Source of the DNA: Paludibacter sp. UBA5753
GTDB taxonomy: Bacteria; Bacteroidota; Bacteroidia; Bacteroidales; Paludibacteraceae
Reading direction: 5' to 3'
Assembly: GCA_002427615.1 (NCBI GenBank)
Contig: DIFH01000068.1
Coordinates: 1-11,270 of the forward strand
Length of the DNA stretch: 11,270 nucleotides
Within the stretch, counting starts at the first letter, position 1. Each line of letters begins with the position of its first letter. Made by a program: the position numbers and the translations under genes. This document shows, piece by piece, positions 7,460 to 11,270 of this stretch. The notes under the pieces were generated by a model. The model searched no databases, was not told the DNA's origin, and saw only the letters and a program-made list of their open reading frames with translations.

Positions 7460-7463
7460 TTAA
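7460..7463. repeat. TTAA target-site duplication, right copy
   Basis: TTAA directly follows the right terminal repeat and matches the TTAA at 5856-5859. The next bases, AATG, include the probable original start codon of the frhB-like gene at 7465. Confidence 0.7.
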
Positions 7464-7464
7464 A

Positions 7465-8025
7465 ATGTTAGAATATAAGAAGAATAACCAGCATGTGGGT
7501 AACCGGTTTGTTTAAAGCCAACGCCTGTGATTTTTGTGATGATGTAACAACCGAACTAGCCGATATTTCGCTTGGCGACGCATGGCTCGAACCGTTTAAT
7601 AAAGACGGAAAAGGAACAAATGTAATTGTTACTCGCTCCGAATTGGCCGATGAGATTATTCGGGAAGGAATGAAAAATGACGAATTATCCGTCGAGCCAT
7701 TATCTCTTCAAAGGTTTTTATCTTCACAGCAAGGAAGTTTCAATCACCGCCACAAAGATTGGACTATCGAATCGAATTGGCAAAAAAACAAGGAAAAACG
7801 GTACCTCCCAAACGTCATGACAAAGAAAAAATACCCATCGATTTCAAGTGGGTACAGAAACAGCGTTTGAAAGTAAGGAAAAAGAGTTTAGAAATTTGGA
7901 GGGAAACATAAAATGCTTCGGCTTTTGATTCAAAAATGAAAAAAGACCTCCAACGACTATATCGATTAACAAAGATATATCATTACAAAAGAGCTATTAA
8001 AAACAAATTATCTGCAAACCAATGA
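7465..8025 (+). pseudogene. Broken FrhB-like gene (coenzyme F420 hydrogenase/dehydrogenase beta subunit family)
   Basis: An open stretch at 7493-7870 encodes the C-terminal part of an FrhB/FdhB-like protein: WVTGLFKANACDFCDD, then ELADISLGDAWL and KGTNVIVTRS. The N-terminal ferredoxin-type cysteine clusters and most of the domain are missing. ATG at 7465, one base after the pre-insertion nitroreductase stop, reads MLEYKKNNQ, a plausible native N-terminus; the break is then an internal deletion near 7492. Around 7754-7759 a one-base shift moves the frame: after it the reading is LDYRIELAKKQGKTVPPK, then DFKWVQKQRLKVRKKSLEIW, with a TAA at 7909-7911. After that stop the same frame stays open (FDSKMKKDLQRLYRL) to a TGA at 8023-8025 overlapping the next gene's ATG. 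That overlap suggests translational coupling when the gene was intact. Such proteins recur in polysaccharide loci; their reaction there is not established. Confidence 0.78.
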
Positions 8026-9164
8026 AAATCGGCATACTTACCCAACCCTTGCATAAAAATTATGGCGGCATTTTGCAAAACTACGCCTTGCAAAAGATAT
8101 TAAAAGATATGGGGCATAAAGTATGGACTATCGATAGGAATTTTAATTCTCACTGGTATAGTAAATACGCATCTATAATTAAAAGGATCCTTTTGAAACC
8201 TTTTAATAGGAATGCTCCCATTCGAGTACGGCCGACTAAAAAAGAAGAAGAAATCATCACACAATACATAAGGGCATTCATAAAAAACCACATTCAAACA
8301 ACCGAAAAAATAACGACTACTAAACAATTGACCCGGTTGCATCAAAAATATGCTTTTGAGGCTTACATCGTTGGCAGCGATCAGGTATGGCGCCCAAGAT
8401 ACTCTCCGTGTCTTACGAATTATTTTCTGGATTTTGTGGAAAACGATCATGAGATAAAAAAAATTGCCTATGCGGCATCATTTGGAGTGGATGAATGGGA
8501 ATTTACCCAAGAACAAACAAAAGAATGTGCCCAGCTCGCCAAACAATTTCATGCCATATCGGTTAGGGAGGATTCGGGAGTAGAATTGTGCAAAAAATAT
8601 TTAGACGTGGATGCCGTTCATCTGTTAGACCCCACCCTATTATTGAGAAAAGAAGATTACCTATCGTTAATCAACAATGCCAGCACAACGCCAAGCAAGG
8701 GTGATTTATTCGTATATATACTGGACGAAGACGAGAAGAAAACAAATATTGTGAACGAAGTTGCAAAACAAAAGAACTTAACTCCCTTTGAATTGCTCCC
8801 GAAACAATTTCTAATTGAAGCAGACAAGAACGAAATAGAAAAATGTATTCTCCCGCCCATCGAACAGTGGTTGCGTGCTTTTGTGGATGCAGAATTTATC
8901 ATCACCGATTCGTATCACGGCGCCATTTTTTCTATTATATTTGAAAAACCGTTTCTTGCAATAGGGAACGAGGACAGAGGGTTAACCAGATTCACATCAC
9001 TGTTAAATCTGTTTGACATAGAAAATAGGCTTATTTATTTCCCAATTAAACTAACGAATTACTCGATTATTGATAAAGCTATTGATTATTCTCATGTTAA
9101 TTCATTACATCAAGAAGAAAAAGAGAAAAGTATAAATTTTTTATCATCTTCATTAAAATATTAA
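8022..9164 (+). CDS. Polysaccharide pyruvyl transferase family protein
   Basis: This 380-residue protein belongs to the pyruvyl transferase family that includes CsaB and WcaK-like enzymes, some of which add pyruvate ketals to surface glycans. The N-terminal block is KIGILTQPLHKNYGGILQNY at 2-21. VGSDQVWRP is at 117-125 and IAYAASFGV at 148-156, followed by AISVREDSG at 178-186 and LLDPTLLL at 201-208. The C-terminal signature ITDSYHGAIFSIIFEKPF is at 294-311. The ATG overlaps the stop of the broken frhB-like gene in an ATGA arrangement, so it was the next gene of the same operon. Relatives of this Bacteroidota type are often annotated beside FrhB-like genes. Its acceptor sugar, and whether it transfers pyruvate at all, cannot be told from the sequence. 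Transcription now depends on reading through the IS or on an unseen promoter. Confidence 0.87.
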   Translation: MKIGILTQPLHKNYGGILQNYALQKILKDMGHKVWTIDRNFNSHWYSKYASIIKRILLKPFNRNAPIRVRPTKKEEEIITQYIRAFIKNHIQTTEKITTTKQLTRLHQKYAFEAYIVGSDQVWRPRYSPCLTNYFLDFVENDHEIKKIAYAASFGVDEWEFTQEQTKECAQLAKQFHAISVREDSGVELCKKYLDVDAVHLLDPTLLLRKEDYLSLINNASTTPSKGDLFVYILDEDEKKTNIVNEVAKQKNLTPFELLPKQFLIEADKNEIEKCILPPIEQWLRAFVDAEFIITDSYHGAIFSIIFEKPFLAIGNEDRGLTRFTSLLNLFDIENRLIYFPIKLTNYSIIDKAIDYSHVNSLHQEEKEKSINFLSSSLKY

Positions 9165-9199
9165 CATCAGCATTATTTACCAATTAACTTATTCTATAC

Positions 9200-9215
9200 A
9201 TGCGAATCAGGAGTT
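9200..9215 (+). repeat. Left inverted end of an IS remnant
   Basis: ATGCGAATCAGGAGTT is the inverted copy of the sequence at 9873-9888, with 15 of 16 positions matching. It contains the stop codon region of the decayed minus-strand transposase. Confidence 0.65.
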
Positions 9216-9715
9216 ATAAAATAAGATACAGGAAATCGATCGCCAACTTACCGAAAAACGGACGAGTAAACCTTTGGTGGATCTAACTTTCATCGCTCTT
9301 TGAATATCTGTTTTTGCATCAAGCCAATTAAAGAAGGATTCAATAGGTTGTCTGTTTTTAGAACTGCAGGTAATAATGGGAAAAAAATCTACCAGAGCAA
9401 GCATTTGACTGCAACTTTCCGGCTTAAAAAAACTGATTAAATGAATGGAGAATTGCTGAAAAGCTCCACTCAAAAGGTTTAAATGAGCATTAAACGAAGT
9501 ATAGGAAGGAAGTTTTGGGAACCAGTCCAAGAGATAGACTGCGGCGAAATTATAGATCTTCTTTATCGGAAAATAACGTTGCCTTGCGAACCTGCAAAAA
9601 GATAGATAGTCATAATCTCCTGATCTGTCAATTCGGGATTGGCATTGTTATTGAAACATTGACAGCAGGAACAAAGTTTTTTGATCATACAGGTCACAAA
9701 CAATAAGATAGATTG
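9207..9715 (-). pseudogene. Decayed DDE transposase, frameshifted and internally deleted
   Basis: Reading the minus strand from about 9715, VCDLYDQKTLFLLSMFQ is followed by NPELTDQEIMTIYLFAG. After a frame change near 9580-9590 it reads IKKIYNFAAVYLLDWFPKLP, then SYTSFNAHLNLLSGAFQQF and LVDFFPIITCSSK. This runs directly into NRQPIESFFNWLDAKTDIQR and KVRSTKGLLV, blocks that sit much later in full-length relatives, so the central catalytic part is deleted. Near 9235 another frame change would restore RFFGKLAIDFLYLIL. The open stretch of 107 residues at 9207-9530 is the longest piece left and starts at a TTG, so it should not be taken as a functional gene. The family is recognised from the LTDQE, WFPKLPSY and RQPIESFFNW blocks. 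Confidence 0.72.
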
Positions 9716-9872
9716 CAATTAAATTAAGCTCTTTTTCTTTGGGAATCATTCTTGGAATAATTATTGTGAATTTTCTTCTGAGAAAATGATTTCCAGTTAA
9801 ATGAGTAAATAAATCGACAATTATTTTACTGATTATAAACAATTTAATTTGAACTTTGAACCAAATAGTTTC

Positions 9873-9888
9873 AATTCCTGATTCGCAT
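9873..9888 (-). repeat. Right inverted end of an IS remnant
   Basis: AATTCCTGATTCGCAT is the reverse complement of the left end at 9200-9215 except for one base. Confidence 0.65.
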
Positions 9889-10107
9889 AATTATATGTTT
9901 CAGTTTCTTTTTGGGATAAAATGGCATTTAATTCTATTTACTATTTCATTCAGATACTTCAAAAATTCAGGACTTCAAAACTCAGGACTTATTATAATAA
10001 TTATTGAAGTAAATATTTTAGATTAATAAATATTTGTTTTTTATGTTTTTCTTTTTCTTTCTTGATAAAAATAATATAGTTGTAGAATTGATCATAAAGT
10101 TAACAGA
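9889..10107. other. AT-rich intergenic DNA before the glycosyltransferase gene
   Basis: With the IS remnant this completes a gap of about 940 bp without an intact gene. The stretch is very AT-rich and has a short tandem repeat at 9957-9990 and an AT-rich near-palindrome around 10011-10035. TATAGTTG at 10075-10082 resembles the TAnnTTTG box with one mismatch and lies 25 bp before the next ATG. It is only a weak promoter candidate. No RNA gene was recognised. Confidence 0.4.
9957..9990 (+). repeat. Short tandem direct repeat, two copies
   Basis: CTTCAAAAATTCAGGA is followed at once by CTTCAAAACTCAGGA and then CTT, giving two near-identical 15-16 base units. The TCAGGACTT core resembles the TCAGGAGTT in the ends of the IS remnant nearby. 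Confidence 0.6.
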
Positions 10108-11244
10108 ATGAATATCCTATTTTTTACTGAAATATCTCCTTTTCCTATATATGGTGGTGAACGCATACGTTCATATGGATTGCTTAAAGCACTATCAGAG
10201 TTAGGTCATAACATTACCGCCGTTATTCAAAATAGTGATAATGTAGATCTTGTAAGTTATAAAATAAAAAACGTTGAATATAAAGAATATAATATTCCAA
10301 AAAATTCAATATTCAACAGAATTATTTGTTTATATTATTTCAAAAAGAATAAACATATTATTTCGTTATTCAACGAGATAATATGTAATCAAAAAATTGA
10401 CTTGGTTTTTCTTGACTATTCTTTTATAGGTCAATACATAAGTTTCTTTAAACAAAGAAATTTACCCGTTATTTATGGAACTCATAATGCACAATCATTT
10501 TTAACTCAACAAATACCGGTTAAAGGTTTATTGAATAAATTGAGAAAAATGCAAAGTGTTTCTATGCAAAAGATTCATGAGCGATTATATTTCAAAAAAG
10601 CCAATCAAGTGATTGTTGTAAGTAAAGAAGATAAAAAATTCCATTCCAGTTTCATTACTTCAAAAAAAATTCAAATCATCCCAAATTTTTTAGATGAAAC
10701 ACGGTACAATAACGATTCCTATAAAAAAGAAAATTATATAGTTATGACTGCCAATTTTGGTGCATTTATGAATCAAAATGGATTAAAATGGTTTATCGAA
10801 GAAGTCTGGGATGAAGAACTTGATTCGAAGCTTAAATTTATTATAGTTGGCAGAAATTCAAAAGAAGCACTTGCAAGAATAAATAATTCTAAATTATTTA
10901 AAAATATTATTGCGACTGGAGAAGTGAATAATATAAATCCCTATATTGCGAAAGCCAAAGCATCAGTTATTCCTTTGATTGAAGGAAGTGGGTCCAGACT
11001 TAAATGCATTGAAGCTATGGCGTTGAAAACACTAGTTATATCAACAAGCAAAGGGGCTGAAGGTATTTATAGTAACAACATTATTATAAACGATTCACCA
11101 ATGGATTTTAGAAAAACCCTTCTAAATATTGATAACATTACCATATCCGAAGAATCGTTATATAATGAATTCATTTCCGCCTACAGTATTCAAGCTATTG
11201 AGCCGAAACTTGAAGATACAATTTCTAGAGCTATAATAGTATAG
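10108..11244 (+). CDS. Glycosyltransferase, GT4 family (GT-B fold)
   Basis: This 378-residue protein has the two-domain pattern of retaining GT4 enzymes. The N-terminal half starts MNILFFTEISPFPIYGGERI, with the Gly-rich GGERIRSYGLLKAL acceptor-side loop at 16-29 and YGTHNAQS at 123-130. VIVVSKEDK at 168-176 and IPNFLDE at 191-197 follow. The C-terminal half shows NQNGLKWFIEEVWDE at 222-236, FIIVGRNS at 244-251 and the donor-binding EGSGSRLKCIEAMALKTLV block at 292-310, with Glu 292 and Glu 302 as the likely conserved acidic pair. No membrane segment is evident, so it should act at the cytoplasmic face on a lipid-linked oligosaccharide. The gene is very AT-rich like the nitroreductase gene. 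It lies 943 bp beyond the pyruvyl transferase gene, with an IS remnant between, so it is probably transcribed from its own promoter. Donor and acceptor sugars cannot be deduced. Confidence 0.9.
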   Translation: MNILFFTEISPFPIYGGERIRSYGLLKALSELGHNITAVIQNSDNVDLVSYKIKNVEYKEYNIPKNSIFNRIICLYYFKKNKHIISLFNEIICNQKIDLVFLDYSFIGQYISFFKQRNLPVIYGTHNAQSFLTQQIPVKGLLNKLRKMQSVSMQKIHERLYFKKANQVIVVSKEDKKFHSSFITSKKIQIIPNFLDETRYNNDSYKKENYIVMTANFGAFMNQNGLKWFIEEVWDEELDSKLKFIIVGRNSKEALARINNSKLFKNIIATGEVNNINPYIAKAKASVIPLIEGSGSRLKCIEAMALKTLVISTSKGAEGIYSNNIIINDSPMDFRKTLLNIDNITISEESLYNEFISAYSIQAIEPKLEDTISRAIIV

Positions 11245-11270
11245 TATGTCTTTCCCTGAAAAAAGTTGAC

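Larger units (their letters stand above)
9200..9888 (-). mobile_element. Internally deleted insertion-sequence remnant (about 690 bp)
   Basis: Two matching 16-bp inverted ends bound a decayed DDE transposase reading frame on the minus strand. The middle of the transposase is missing and the frame is broken, so the element cannot move by itself. It could still be recognised at its ends if a related transposase were present. No clear target duplication is visible in the bases just outside. The family is unsettled: the protein resembles a group of small DDE_Tnp_1-type transposases common in Bacteroidota (IS5- or IS982-like). Confidence 0.65.

Noticed and set aside
9515..9706. Plus-strand open frame of 63 codons
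   Set aside because: It runs antisense to the recognisable transposase remnant (LTDQEIMTIYLF region) and has no features of its own.
9648..9842. Minus-strand open frame of 64 codons as a separate small gene
   Set aside because: Only its C-terminal end fits the transposase N-terminus; the rest is low-complexity AT-rich sequence inside the IS remnant.
11246..11269. Start of a next gene directly after the GT4 gene
   Set aside because: The ATG leads to a stop after seven codons, so nothing can be supported at the window edge.
1..11270. CRISPR array, toxin-antitoxin or phage-defence system
   Set aside because: No regularly spaced repeats and no gene of such families were found; all recognisable genes are glycan-related or transposases.

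Overview
The window looks like part of an extracellular polysaccharide (capsule, O-antigen or exopolysaccharide) locus of a member of the Bacteroidota, probably order Bacteroidales. Three things point that way: the protein families and their order, promoter-like TAnnTTTG boxes, and the lack of clear Shine-Dalgarno sequences before the starts. All intact host genes are on the + strand. I did not recognise the species.

Left part (1-3192), precursor synthesis. A decayed internal fragment of a nucleotide-sugar dehydrogenase (about 47-615) is followed by a promoter-like box, an intact WbpP/TviC-type UDP-N-acetylhexosamine 4-epimerase (865-1836) and an intact TviB/WbpO-type UDP-N-acetylhexosamine 6-dehydrogenase (1912-3192). 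Together the two intact enzymes should convert UDP-GlcNAc to a UDP-N-acetylhexosaminuronic acid such as UDP-GalNAcA. Between them, on the minus strand, lies what looks like the 3' half of a tRNA gene.

Middle part (3290-9164), export and modification. A Wzx-type flippase is followed by a nitroreductase-family protein, a broken FrhB-like (coenzyme F420 hydrogenase/dehydrogenase beta subunit family) gene and a polysaccharide pyruvyl transferase family protein. Spacing of a few bases or overlapping start and stop codons indicate an original operon wzx - nitroreductase - frhB-like - pyruvyl transferase. A 1600-bp IS701-like element (5860-7459), with 20-bp inverted ends and a TTAA target duplication, sits exactly at the nitroreductase stop codon. 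The frhB-like gene behind it is separately ruined by a large internal deletion, a frameshift and a nonsense codon.

Right part (9165-11270). An about 690-bp internally deleted insertion-sequence remnant (9200-9888) still has matching ends. AT-rich noncoding DNA follows, then a GT4-family glycosyltransferase (10108-11244). Base composition changes sharply: the dehydrogenase and the IS701-like transposase are GC-rich, while the 3' half of the flippase, the nitroreductase and the glycosyltransferase are very AT-rich. This fits a locus assembled by repeated transfer. I see no CRISPR array, rRNA or complete tRNA, and no gene system that is clearly undescribed. The most instructive features are the IS insertion, the gene decay and the tRNA fragment.
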